Of a DNA stretch of 64,000 nucleotides, positions 17,415 to 25,696 are shown piece by piece. Below the pieces are notes generated by a model. The model was given only the letters and a program-made list of their open reading frames with translations. It was not told where the DNA came from and searched no databases. The position numbers and the translations under genes are program-made. Each line of letters starts with the position of its first letter. The stretch's first letter is position 1. Origin of the DNA: Sphingobacteruim zhuxiongii (lineage in GTDB: Bacteria > Bacteroidota > Bacteroidia > Sphingobacteriales > Sphingobacteriaceae); NCBI RefSeq assembly GCF_009557615.1, contig NZ_CP045652.1, forward strand, positions 1,612,001-1,676,000. Direction: 5' to 3'.

Positions 17415-18539
17415 TTAATAGTTAATCACTTGTTCTTCCATTTGTGTTGGCAGTTCCCGATACTTATAAGTCTGTGTACGCAATTGCGGTTCAAAGCCAG
17501 CCTCTGTAATCGCATCCTGAATAGATTTCGATGTAAAGCGATGTGGAGCACCCGCAGCGGAAACAACATTCTCTTCAATCATGATCGAGCCAAAGTCATT
17601 CGCACCTGCATGTAAACATAACTGCGCGGTTTGCTTTCCGACAGTTAACCAAGAAGCTTGAATGTTTTTTACGTTTGGAAGCATAATGCGGCTTAACGCA
17701 ATCATACGTACATACTCGTCGGAAGTAACATTATTCGTAATACCGCGTAGACGTTTTAATAAGGTTCCATCATCTTGGAAAGGCCAAGGAATAAATGCGA
17801 TAAAGCCGTAGTGATCTGCTGGTTTTTCGTCTTGTACTTCACGAATCCAAACTAAATGCTCAAAGCGCTCTTCGATGGTTTCGATATGGCCAAACATCAT
17901 GGTTGCGGAAGTTGGAAGATTGATTTTGTGCGCAGCGCGCATCACATCCAGCCATTCCTGTCCTCCACACTTACCCTTAGAAATTAAACGACGAACACGA
18001 TCATTTAAGATTTCTGCTCCAGCACCTGGAAGCGAATCTAAGCCCGCCTCTTTCATAGCTGTCAACACATCGATATGACTCATGTTTTCTAATTTAGAAA
18101 CGTGAGCAATCTCGGGTGGACCTAAAGAGTGCAGCTTTAAAGCTGGATAAAGCTCTTTTAATTGCTTAAATAGATTCGTGTAGAATGCCAACCCTAAATC
18201 CGGGTGGTGTCCACCTTGCAATAGCAATTGATCGCCACCATATTTAAAAGTCTCTTCAATCTTTTGTTTATATGTTTCTATATCGGTGATATAGCTCTCA
18301 TCGTGTCCGGGTCTACGGAAGAAGTTACAAAATTTACAGTTCGCAATACAAACATTCGTGGTGTTTACATTACGATCGATTTGCCAGGTCACTTTGCCTG
18401 AAGGAACTTGAATCTTACGAAGTTCATTTGCAACAAAAGCAAGATCGGCAGTAGGCGCATGATGATATAGGTAAACTCCTTCTTCTTTAGAAAGGAATTC
18501 AAAATTCAACGCGCGTTCTAGTAAGTTGTTTACATTCAT
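17415..18539 (-). CDS. mqnC: Cyclic dehypoxanthinyl futalosine synthase (menaquinone synthesis)
   Basis: Radical SAM enzyme of the futalosine route to menaquinone, cyclising dehypoxanthine futalosine. The 374-residue protein carries the radical SAM cluster motif CxxxCxxC in TNVCIANCKFCNF near residue 60, the family blocks LLLQGGHHPDLGL and LGPPEIAHVS, GLDSLPGAGAEIL and TTATMM-like SATMMFGHIET. The pattern fits MqnC better than its relative MqnE. The ATG at 18539 is chosen; a TTG nine bases upstream forms part of a -7 box. It is first in a unit with scpB. Other mqn genes are not in the window. Confidence 0.9.
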   Translation of the reverse strand: MNVNNLLERALNFEFLSKEEGVYLYHHAPTADLAFVANELRKIQVPSGKVTWQIDRNVNTTNVCIANCKFCNFFRRPGHDESYITDIETYKQKIEETFKYGGDQLLLQGGHHPDLGLAFYTNLFKQLKELYPALKLHSLGPPEIAHVSKLENMSHIDVLTAMKEAGLDSLPGAGAEILNDRVRRLISKGKCGGQEWLDVMRAAHKINLPTSATMMFGHIETIEERFEHLVWIREVQDEKPADHYGFIAFIPWPFQDDGTLLKRLRGITNNVTSDEYVRMIALSRIMLPNVKNIQASWLTVGKQTAQLCLHAGANDFGSIMIEENVVSAAGAPHRFTSKSIQDAITEAGFEPQLRTQTYKYRELPTQMEEQVINY

Positions 18540-18545
18540 TACTAA

Positions 18546-18553
18546 CAAAGATA
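18546..18553 (-). promoter_or_regulatory. -7 box directly upstream of mqnC
   Basis: TATCTTTG on the minus strand ends six bases before the ATG, so transcription would begin at or next to the start codon. A TTG at the proper -33 distance was not found. Confidence 0.45.
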
Positions 18554-18684
18554 CGTAGTTTTTTACAAATCAGTAGCTCAAGATATCGCCGGGATTATCG
18601 AAAAGTACATGTGTATTTTTTTACAAGACAATAACTTTCTCTTAATAAACTATTGGATTCTATTGCTTATATTTAAGACAACAC

Positions 18685-18692
18685 AAAGGAGG
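18685..18692 (+). promoter_or_regulatory. Consensus Shine-Dalgarno of the SRPBCC gene
   Basis: AAAGGAGG, five bases before the ATG at 18698; unusual strength for this phylum, and it fixes the start. Confidence 0.65.
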
Positions 18693-18697
18693 TCTCT

Positions 18698-19144
18698 ATG
18701 CGCCAGCAAACTATTCACATTGAACGTACTTATCCCATCGCCCTAACCGATTTATGGCAGGCTATCACGAATAAACAATATATGAAAGAGTGGTTCTTTG
18801 AGATCCCCAACTTTACAATGGAGGTTGGCGGAGAGTTTGAGTTCTATAGACATAACAAACGCGAAGACTCGCTTCATCTTTGTCAGGTTGTTGATGTAAT
18901 CCCAAATGAGCTCTTCAAATTCACTTGGCGCCATCCTAAACAAAGTAAAGGAACATCGATTATCACTTGGCGCCTAATTCCTCGAGGCGGAGCAACTACC
19001 CTACATCTGACGCACGAAGGCTTGGAAAACTTTAGCGATGCCGGCGAACAGTTCAGTCAATCGAGATTCGAAAGTGGATGGAACTATTTGCTAGGGGAAT
19101 CCCTCAACAAATTTATCGATAAGCTCACGCTGTCCGATCAATAG
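18698..19144 (+). CDS. SRPBCC (AHSA1/START-like) domain protein
   Basis: A 148-residue single-domain protein of the Bet v1-like SRPBCC fold, AHSA1 branch, which forms a hydrophobic ligand pocket; the ligand is unknown. Recognisable elements are IHIERTYPIALTDLWQAITN (first strand and helix), the WFFEIPNF turn, GGEFEFY, FTWRHP and the last helix (FESGWNYLLGESLNKFI). It is a lone gene with a strong ribosome-binding site, 4 kb from a cluster with several paralogues of the same fold. Confidence 0.85.
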   Translation: MRQQTIHIERTYPIALTDLWQAITNKQYMKEWFFEIPNFTMEVGGEFEFYRHNKREDSLHLCQVVDVIPNELFKFTWRHPKQSKGTSIITWRLIPRGGATTLHLTHEGLENFSDAGEQFSQSRFESGWNYLLGESLNKFIDKLTLSDQ

Positions 19145-19284
19145 TACAGCGGAACTCCCAAACGCAAATTTATGACCTTTATTGAAAACTAAATGCAAAT
19201 AATTTGCAGTAGTAGCTCTTTTTCCTTTAAATTAGACTTTTGTAGATTCTAAAAACCTAACATTATAAGCCACAAAAGCTGTTT

Positions 19285-20538
19285 ATGAAGAAGATTTTCT
19301 CGAGCTTGTACGTGCAAGTTATCCTCGCTATTCTCATTGGTATCCTTATCGGTATCTTTTATCCCGACTTCGCTGTTCAAATGAAACCCTTAGGTGATGG
19401 GTTTATCAAACTCATCAAAATGGTAATCGCGCCATTAATCTTTAGTTCGATTGTCATCGGTATAGCAGGAATGCAAGATGTTAAGAAAGTTGGGAAAATA
19501 GGCTTAACTGCTATTATTTACTTTGAGATCATGACGACAATTGCATTGATCATTGGCTTGGTCTTCGTGAATTGGATACAGCCAGGAACAGGCATGAATG
19601 TCAATCCTGCTGAACTTGATCCATCAGCTGTTGCTGAATATGTCAGCAAATCAAAGGAACATAAAACCATGATGGATTTCATTATTGGGATAATTCCGGA
19701 TAATGTTGTTGCGGCAGTTGCCTCCGACAATTTGCTGCAGGTCTTATTGTTTGCTGTGTTGTTTGGTGTGGGGCTTACTAAGATCGGTGACAAAGCGTCA
19801 GAGCCCGTGCTAAATGTCTTAAATTCGTTTCTCAAAGGCCTTTTTGCAGTTATCAAGATCATCATGTATTTGGCACCAATTGGCGCCATGGGCGCGATGG
19901 GATTTACGATTGGTAAATATGGTGTGGAAGCCTTATCCTCGCTAGGGATGCTGATGATTAGTTTCTACCTCACCTGTGTTATATTTATCATCTTTGTGAT
20001 CGGCACTGTCCTTCACTTCTACGTTAAAGTCAACATTTTTAAGTTTATCAAATACATAAAAGAAGAGATTCTTATCGTGCTTGGTACATCCTCTTCGGAG
20101 TCGGCACTGCCCGGAATCATGAAGAAAATGGAAGATGCGGGATGTTCCAAACCGATCGTAGGCTTAGTCATCCCGACCGGCTATTCCTTTAATTTGGATG
20201 GAACCTGCATATATTTAACAATGGCGGCAGTATTTATATCCCAAGCATTGAACATGCATTTAAGTTTAGAGCAGGAGATTACGCTGTTACTGGTATTATT
20301 GCTGACGTCAAAAGGGGCTGCCGGAGTAACAGGAAGTGGATTTGTTACGCTCGCGGCGACATTGCCGGTCGTGGGACATATTCCAGTAGAAGCCGTTGGA
20401 ATCATATTAGGCATTGATCGATTTATGAGTGAAGCTCGTGCCATTACCAATCTGATAGGTAATGCTGCAGCAACTCTTGTTGTTGCGAAATTCGAAAATG
20501 GACTAGACCAAGAATCCTTACATGAAAAATTAGGTTAA
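19285..20538 (+). CDS. dctA: C4-dicarboxylate:cation symporter DctA
   Basis: Inner-membrane carrier of the DAACS family that takes up succinate, fumarate and malate with protons or sodium. The 417-residue sequence tracks E. coli DctA along its length: [21 protein letters not shown] near residue 35, the serine-rich re-entrant loop [13 protein letters not shown] at about 270, [13 protein letters not shown] near 295, [12 protein letters not shown] near 343 and [15 protein letters not shown] near 375. Eight membrane helices plus two hairpins are expected. It is a single gene, not next to a sensor kinase pair such as DctBD or DcuSR. Confidence 0.93.
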   Translation: MKKIFSSLYVQVILAILIGILIGIFYPDFAVQMKPLGDGFIKLIKMVIAPLIFSSIVIGIAGMQDVKKVGKIGLTAIIYFEIMTTIALIIGLVFVNWIQPGTGMNVNPAELDPSAVAEYVSKSKEHKTMMDFIIGIIPDNVVAAVASDNLLQVLLFAVLFGVGLTKIGDKASEPVLNVLNSFLKGLFAVIKIIMYLAPIGAMGAMGFTIGKYGVEALSSLGMLMISFYLTCVIFIIFVIGTVLHFYVKVNIFKFIKYIKEEILIVLGTSSSESALPGIMKKMEDAGCSKPIVGLVIPTGYSFNLDGTCIYLTMAAVFISQALNMHLSLEQEITLLLVLLLTSKGAAGVTGSGFVTLAATLPVVGHIPVEAVGIILGIDRFMSEARAITNLIGNAAATLVVAKFENGLDQESLHEKLG

Positions 20539-20944
20539 ATTCCGAGTATAGTATTGTTGCAACTCAACGTAGTACGCGGGACATGTTGTAGAGCTTAAGC
20601 CTAGCTTAGCCCTACCTGAAGCATACCTTGTTCGTCTATATGCATAAATATTGGGTTGAGCTATGCAAATGTTTAAAGCAAGGGAGAAGCGAGAGTTACT
20701 GAAAAAAAATAAAGGGGTTATACTTTCGTACAACCCCTCATTTATAAAGTTATTTCTTTTTTTGTTAGCATCGCTGCTATCTTAAAAATAACCTTATTTG
20801 TTCTATTATAACGCACTGATATTTCAGATATTGTGTAAGTATTAAGTTTTTTTAAAAAAAAGTATCGAAGAACCGCTATCTAGGCTTTTGCAATAATTTT
20901 TACTTAGATTAAACCGTTTAGATTAAACACTGTCTTACTGAGAA
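20539..20944. other. Long intergenic region with a minus-strand hairpin
   Basis: No confident gene. A hairpin at 20713-20738 and a short minus-strand frame before it (20744-20857) are the only structure seen; the rest is AT-rich with homopolymer runs near 20847-20861. Confidence 0.5.
20707..20738 (-). terminator. Terminator-like hairpin read on the minus strand
   Basis: A 7-bp stem (AGGGGTT at 20713 with AACCCCT at 20732) and 12-base loop, followed on the minus strand by a T-rich tail of about ten bases. No confident minus-strand gene precedes it. Confidence 0.45.
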
Positions 20945-21343
20945 ATGACGAAAGAACAAATGAAGAAAAACTATTTTAGCAGAGCACTACTGTTATTTAA
21001 CACCTTCAAGAATCGCAAGCTTACGAACGAGGAGATTGATTTGGCAGAGGATAAAGCTCAGCATTTAGGAGAGAAGAGTAGTGATTTTGGTCTTTTAATA
21101 GATATGATCAAAGATACCTTCTCGGGGAAATACAAGATGAATAAATGGAATATGTCTGTCGTTGTAGCAACGATCATCTATGTTGTTTCACCTTTAGATG
21201 CGATTCCTGACCTTATTCCAGTATTGGGATGGTTGGATGATGCTTCCATTGTTGGCTTTGCCATATCAAAGCTAGCGGATGAGATTCTGCGCTACAAAAA
21301 ATTTAAACGTATGAAGCCGATTGATTTATCGGTAACAGAATAG
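20945..21343 (+). CDS. YkvA family membrane protein (DUF1232)
   Basis: A 132-residue protein with the DUF1232/YkvA motif. The soluble N-terminal half is charged; the signature VVVATIIYVVSPLDAIPDLIP begins near residue 75 and includes the invariant SPxDxIPD, followed by GWLDDASIVGFAIS. One or two membrane hairpins are likely. The function of the family is not established. A strong terminator follows 18 bases after its stop, so it is a single-gene unit. Confidence 0.85.
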   Translation: MTKEQMKKNYFSRALLLFNTFKNRKLTNEEIDLAEDKAQHLGEKSSDFGLLIDMIKDTFSGKYKMNKWNMSVVVATIIYVVSPLDAIPDLIPVLGWLDDASIVGFAISKLADEILRYKKFKRMKPIDLSVTE

Positions 21344-21361
21344 ACGATGATGAAAATGAAG

Positions 21362-21393
21362 AAAGGGTTGCGAGCGAATCGCAACCCTTTTTT
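21362..21393 (+). terminator. Intrinsic terminator of the YkvA gene
   Basis: A perfect 12-bp stem (21362-21373 with 21379-21390), 5-base loop and T run. It also shows that the next gene does not start at the upstream in-frame ATG at 21347, which would code through the hairpin. Confidence 0.9.
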
Positions 21394-21421
21394 ATTTCGA
21401 AATATTTCATTAGCATTGGCT

Positions 21422-22564
21422 ATGCATTATTTAAAACGCTATTTTTTTCTTGTCATGTTTGGGATTTGCTCTTCGGTATCCGCGCAAGACCTCAGTCAGC
21501 AATTGGACTCTCTGATTCAACATTACTATCCCGATGCGAATACTCCAGGACTTATGCTAGCTATACATAATCGTTCGAACGGATTTGTTTACAGAAAAGC
21601 GGCGGGTTTAGCGAATATGGAATCGCAGGAATTAAATGATGAAATGAGCAACTTTCGTATGGCATCGGTCAGCAAACAGTTTACCGCTTTTGCTATCTTT
21701 CAATTGGCTGAGCAAGCAAAGCTGAATTTCAAGGATCGAATCGGGAAGTACTTTCCCTCTTTAAAAGTTCCTGCTGCAAATATTACAATTGAAGAATTAA
21801 TTCATCATACCTCCGGTATTAAAGACTATGAGGATGTGATTCCGGAGCATCAAAAAGTGCAATTGTCGGATGCAGATGTGCTAAAGTTGGTTAGTCCATA
21901 TACGGATGCTTTTGATCGAAAGCATGCAAAATTCAGATATAGCAATACTGCATATTGTCTAATGAGTTTGATTGTTGAGCAGGTGAGTGGGAAGTCTTAC
22001 TTAAACTACATGAAGGATGAGGTTTTCGACAAATTAGGAATGAACGCCACGCAGATTTTTGAACAGGATGCTGATATTTCGAACCGCGCCTATGGGTATA
22101 CTTTAAAAGGTGAACAATTCGTATTTGCCGATCAGAGTATCACAAGTGCAACAAAGGGAGATGGAGGTGTTTATTGTTCGGCGAAGGACTACGATCTTTG
22201 GAGCGCATATATTATAGCAGCTTTTAAGTCAAATCGTAATTTAAGAAACCAATTGACCAATAGAAAGCTAGTCTCCTTCGTTAGCCCGTCGATTTCCTAC
22301 GGCTTAGGTTGGTTTGTATTAAAGAATGATAAGGGTCAGGATTGCTTACTCCATTCGGGTGAAAGTACTGGATTCAATAATATTGTTTTAATAGTGCCTG
22401 CGGAAGGGTTAAGCATCAGCTTATTTACTAATCGCGATGATGCGCAGATAAGTCCTTTTTTTGATCAAATTTTGAAGAGCCTTCAAATTCAATTTAACGA
22501 TGGTCAAAATAAAGAAGTATTCCGATGCTTAAGCGATGTGTATGCACATCAAGTAAATAACTAA
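21422..22564 (+). CDS. Serine hydrolase, class C beta-lactamase-like
   Basis: Exported penicillin-binding-protein-like serine hydrolase of 380 residues (Pfam beta-lactamase, class C fold). A signal peptide (MHYLKRYFFLVMFGI, ending SVSAQ) leads into the catalytic domain with the nucleophile motif SVSK in RMASVSKQFTAF near residue 84 and the YxN motif in FRYSNTAYCLMSLI near 180; HSGEST near 318 fills the KTG-equivalent site. Such proteins include D-aminopeptidases and esterases, so true beta-lactamase activity is not implied. The start is set at 21422, after the terminator of the upstream gene. It ends tail to tail with the next gene with a 4-base overlap. Confidence 0.85.
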   Translation: MHYLKRYFFLVMFGICSSVSAQDLSQQLDSLIQHYYPDANTPGLMLAIHNRSNGFVYRKAAGLANMESQELNDEMSNFRMASVSKQFTAFAIFQLAEQAKLNFKDRIGKYFPSLKVPAANITIEELIHHTSGIKDYEDVIPEHQKVQLSDADVLKLVSPYTDAFDRKHAKFRYSNTAYCLMSLIVEQVSGKSYLNYMKDEVFDKLGMNATQIFEQDADISNRAYGYTLKGEQFVFADQSITSATKGDGGVYCSAKDYDLWSAYIIAAFKSNRNLRNQLTNRKLVSFVSPSISYGLGWFVLKNDKGQDCLLHSGESTGFNNIVLIVPAEGLSISLFTNRDDAQISPFFDQILKSLQIQFNDGQNKEVFRCLSDVYAHQVNN

Positions 22565-23109
22565 TCGAATTCTTTTACATTAGCAATCTTATAAGTATGC
22601 TGATCCTTAACTAATGTGATTTCTCGATTGTAGTCTGTATTGTATTGGCAATCAGAAATTAATACTTTAAAGGTTGCTTCTTGCTCATTTCCATGAATGA
22701 AATCGCAGGTCGATAAAGTAATGCTGCCGTAATCTTGTCCAGAGATAAGAAACCCCGTGCCTATGCCAGCAAATTTCGTATCAAATTTACCATTCCATTT
22801 CTTTTGAAATTCGGCGTTAGTTAAACTGCTGTCGAGGTCCAAATCTACATTTGTCGCGTCGACTTTATACTCATAATAAGTTGCTGTCGTGATAGCTTTC
22901 ATGTCAGCGGAACTGTCTTCTGTTTTGAAATGTTTCTCCACGGTGGTTTTTAGCCAGCTGCATCCTTCATCTTTCCAAGATGTACTTAGCGTATCCTGAA
23001 CCAGAGCAGCGCTATCTGCCGTATTTTTTGATTCCAATTTCGTATTCGATTGACAGGCAAAAAATAGGAGGGTTGCCGGAAGTATGAATAGGGACTTTGT
23101 TGCTTTCAT
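22561..23109 (-). CDS. Hypothetical lipoprotein
   Basis: A 182-residue lipoprotein of unknown function: type II signal peptide with lipobox FFAC (Cys at residue 19), then a Ser/Thr/Asp-rich linker and a small globular domain with conserved-looking cysteines (EGCSWLKTTVEKHF, STCDFIHG, DCQYNTDYN). No family was recognised. It is the last gene of the long minus-strand run and overlaps the convergent hydrolase by four bases. Confidence 0.7.
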   Translation of the reverse strand: MKATKSLFILPATLLFFACQSNTKLESKNTADSAALVQDTLSTSWKDEGCSWLKTTVEKHFKTEDSSADMKAITTATYYEYKVDATNVDLDLDSSLTNAEFQKKWNGKFDTKFAGIGTGFLISGQDYGSITLSTCDFIHGNEQEATFKVLISDCQYNTDYNREITLVKDQHTYKIANVKEFD

Positions 23110-23159
23110 GTTGAATGTCTAAATTATAGTTTTACGAGTATTTATTAGGAATTGTATCC

Positions 23160-23531
23160 TTATAAAGGAATCGCAAAGCTGTATATTTTCTTTAAAATTC
23201 CACTACCTGCAGACGTAAACTCATACGTGTCATTAAACGCAATAGTGTTCGTTCCATAGCTTATTTTGCCCATCGCCGAAGCGAATTTCCCGTGGCTGAT
23301 AATCGTTTCAATCTCGATGGAATCGGCTTTGTTAAAACTTACAGTTCCTAAAAATGCGATAACAGCATCTTTACCGATAATTTTTTGATCTCCGACCATC
23401 TCCCAATAGATATCTTGATGAAAATATGGAAGGAGTTTTTCTAAATCGGCATGAGCATAAGCCAGATTAAAATCTCTGATCAGTCTTCGTTTCGGTGCGT
23501 TGTCGCAATCTTTAGGAACTGTAATATGCAT
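23160..23531 (-). CDS. NTF2-like (SnoaL-type) protein
   Basis: A 123-residue cone-shaped alpha+beta barrel protein of the nuclear transport factor 2-like superfamily: FNLAYAHADLEKLLPYFHQDIYW near residue 22, GKDAVIAFL near 57, and the closing strands around TNTIAFNDTYEF. Members act as small-molecule isomerases, hydrolases or carriers; the ligand cannot be predicted. It starts four bases after the stop of the membrane-anchored SRPBCC gene, so the two are probably cotranscribed. Confidence 0.78.
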   Translation of the reverse strand: MHITVPKDCDNAPKRRLIRDFNLAYAHADLEKLLPYFHQDIYWEMVGDQKIIGKDAVIAFLGTVSFNKADSIEIETIISHGKFASAMGKISYGTNTIAFNDTYEFTSAGSGILKKIYSFAIPL

Positions 23532-23535
23532 CGTT

Positions 23536-24057
23536 TTATTGTTTTTCTAATATCTCTTTCAAGTTCGATAAACCTGAATCGAAATCTTTACTCATATCAA
23601 AAAAGAGGGTCATTACATTCCATGGGTAGGGCATTTGTCCATCGATAACCCAAGAAATTTTACTTTGTCCGGCTCCGGCATCTTCAACAGCCATATATGA
23701 TTTGTTTGCTTGATCTGAACCATTAAAATATAAATCCATGTCTATTCGTTTGCCTTCATCGATTTTGCTGATCACTTGCTTGCCATCGCCAACCTTGCTA
23801 CTTTTCCAAGTGTAAATGAAACCGACTGTACCGTCTGTTCCTTCATAAGCTTGGGTGATGTTGGGGTCTTTCCTCGACCAGGCATCAAACTTGTGCTGAT
23901 TCTTAATGTACTTTACATAATCAAACACCTCTTGTCGAGGTTTGTTTATTACAATTTCACTTCCTGCGTGAAAATCCTTCGGTACAATTAGGCCGATAAT
24001 GAGTACTAATGCCAATAAGCCCAGTACGATAAACAGTAGATACTTTAAAAACTTCAT
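23536..24057 (-). CDS. SRPBCC family protein with N-terminal membrane segment
   Basis: A 173-residue polyketide-cyclase-like SRPBCC protein. Unlike its neighbours it begins with a hydrophobic helix (residues 4-25, LLFIVLGLLALVLIIGLIV), so it is membrane-anchored or exported. The domain then shows FHAGSEIVINKPRQEVFDYV, VGFIYTWKS, GKRIDMDLYF and a terminal helix with MSKDFDSGLSNLKEIL. The ligand is unknown. It stands between DUF1697 and NTF2-like genes in the accessory cluster. Confidence 0.83.
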   Translation of the reverse strand: MKFLKYLLFIVLGLLALVLIIGLIVPKDFHAGSEIVINKPRQEVFDYVKYIKNQHKFDAWSRKDPNITQAYEGTDGTVGFIYTWKSSKVGDGKQVISKIDEGKRIDMDLYFNGSDQANKSYMAVEDAGAGQSKISWVIDGQMPYPWNVMTLFFDMSKDFDSGLSNLKEILEKQ

Positions 24058-24075
24058 GGTAAATTGATTTGGATT

Positions 24076-24618
24076 TTATTTTGTTGTTTTAGCCAGTAAA
24101 TTTAGCATTTTATTTACGGTGTTTATATTACGTCCAGTGGCTTTTATCTTCAATTTTTTCTCAAAAAAACTATTACTCAATTTGGCGTTTGCTGCACCAT
24201 TTGGAAGATAATAGTAAATATGTTTCTCTGTGCAGAGAAATTCTTCTGCTGGGAATTGCAACTTGTTTATTTCTGTTCTCTCGCTGTCATTTATTTTAGA
24301 AGAGAGAAATGTGATAAAAACACGGTTTCCTGGTAAATTGGAGTCAAAAGGATTACCATCTCGTGCTGCCATAAGTTCAGCTTCGGTCAGGGCAAAACAG
24401 GTAATATCAAGGTTAAAATGCTGAACAAATAATGTGGTCAGTTTATCTCGGGTTTCATCCGTATTGCTTTCTGATTGGAGTATGATATTACCGCTCTGTA
24501 TATATGTTTGAACGTTTGTAAAGCCTTCTTTTAAAAGCATATCTTTCAAGTCAGCCATTTTAATCAAGTTTTTCCCCGAAACATTGACGGCACGTAGGAA
24601 GATGACGAAGGTATTCAT
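24076..24618 (-). CDS. DUF1697 domain-containing protein
   Basis: A 180-residue protein of the DUF1697 family. The family start is clear: FVIFLRAVNVSGKNLIKMADL, then GFTNVQTYIQSGNIILQS near residue 32, VFITFLSSK, and a C-terminal GRNINTVNKMLNL, which matches the usual RNWNT-type end. The function is unknown, though homologues often sit with SRPBCC, VOC and DUF1801 genes, as here. No signal peptide is present, so it is cytosolic. Confidence 0.85.
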   Translation of the reverse strand: MNTFVIFLRAVNVSGKNLIKMADLKDMLLKEGFTNVQTYIQSGNIILQSESNTDETRDKLTTLFVQHFNLDITCFALTEAELMAARDGNPFDSNLPGNRVFITFLSSKINDSERTEINKLQFPAEEFLCTEKHIYYYLPNGAANAKLSNSFFEKKLKIKATGRNINTVNKMLNLLAKTTK

Positions 24619-24631
24619 TGCGTTTTTATGC

Positions 24632-25639
24632 TTATTGTTTAACTAATTCTACGCGTCTGTTTTTCGATTTGTTATCCTCCGAGTCGTTCGCCACTAACGG
24701 GCGTTCCGCTCCATAACCAATTGCTTTGAGACGAGCTTTTTCGATTCCAGCTTTCTCTAAGGCGACAACTACCGCTTTTGCACGATCTTCTGACAGCGTT
24801 TTATTGTGTGCACCATCGCCGGTATTATCGGTATGCCCTTCGATAGCCAATTTCAAAGTACCTTCAGCCTTTAATACTTTCGCAATTTCAGCAACAATCT
24901 CTTGTCCGTCTGACTTAATTGTGGCCTTGTCGGTGTCGAAATTGATATATAATATGGACTTTCCGTGGGCAGCGATGTCTTTGCTGATTTTTTCAGAATT
25001 TACCTTCTGAATGGTCTGCACTAAGGGTTACTCCTGTAATAGCTGTATCGTCGACGAAGCGTCAATATTATCTTCCAATTGTATATAAATGTCACCATCT
25101 GCACGACGGATAATATAAGATTTGATCGGGTTGTTATAGATGTCCATGGATCCATCTTCTCCTTTATACCTCGCTTTCTCGTCGTAAATCTTAATTTGTT
25201 CAGGAGATAGTTTGCCATCGAATAGCTTGATTCCACCGGCCTTTAGAATCGCATCCTCATAGCTTTTGTTTAAGTAGAGATTGGTTATTTCATTTACAGA
25301 ACCTTTGGAGGGATGGATAAAGGACTTGAAAACTTTCCCTTCTTTTGATTGCAAACTACCGTCAGGCATCGCAATAAGTAGTGCATCAAACGCCTTAACT
25401 TTTGGGTTATTGATGTATTCACTGCCTTCAGGGGTAGTAAAGAATGGGAAATCGCCAATATCGGCAGTGGAAATCTGAATACTGTTAATATCGAGACTTT
25501 GCGGATCTGTTTTCGTTTCGACAATGGTGTCTTTGATTACTATGGTGGTATCGCTATTATTTTGATTCTCCTGTCCTGAATTATTACAGGCAGAAGCCAA
25601 TAGTGCGAGACCTAAGCTGGATAGGATTGCTCTCTTCAT
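24632..25639 (-). pseudogene. OmpA-family lipoprotein split by an in-frame stop
   Basis: Two open frames lie in the same register, separated only by TAA-CCC-TTA: an N-terminal part of 203 codons (25639-25028) and a C-terminal part of 130 codons (25021-24632) that would have to start at GTG. Together they make one normal protein: lipobox ASAC at residue 18, an Asp/Asn-rich linker, a central beta-rich domain, and an OmpA peptidoglycan-binding domain (YINFDTDKATIKSDG, IEGHTDNTGDGAHN, LSEDRAKAV, SKNRRVELV). The C-terminal part alone has no signal peptide. A single C-to-T change from a Gln codon would explain the TAA. Re-initiation at GTG or a sequencing error remain possible. ATG 25639 is chosen because the lipoprotein signal begins there. 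Confidence 0.75.
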
Positions 25640-25696
25640 CGTTGTAGTTAGTGTTGTTATTAAATAAATATAACAATTTTCGAGCACTACTTTACG

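Noticed and set aside
20530..20733. Minus-strand frame of 67 codons after dctA
   Set aside because: It crosses the hairpin and overlaps the dctA end; its sequence has no protein-like pattern.
21347..21421. Longer N-terminus of the serine hydrolase
   Set aside because: It would translate the terminator of the upstream gene; the signal peptide begins at 21422.
21422..22564. Antibiotic-resistance beta-lactamase
   Set aside because: SxxK and YxN are shared by many esterases and D-peptidases; no KTG box and no resistance context.
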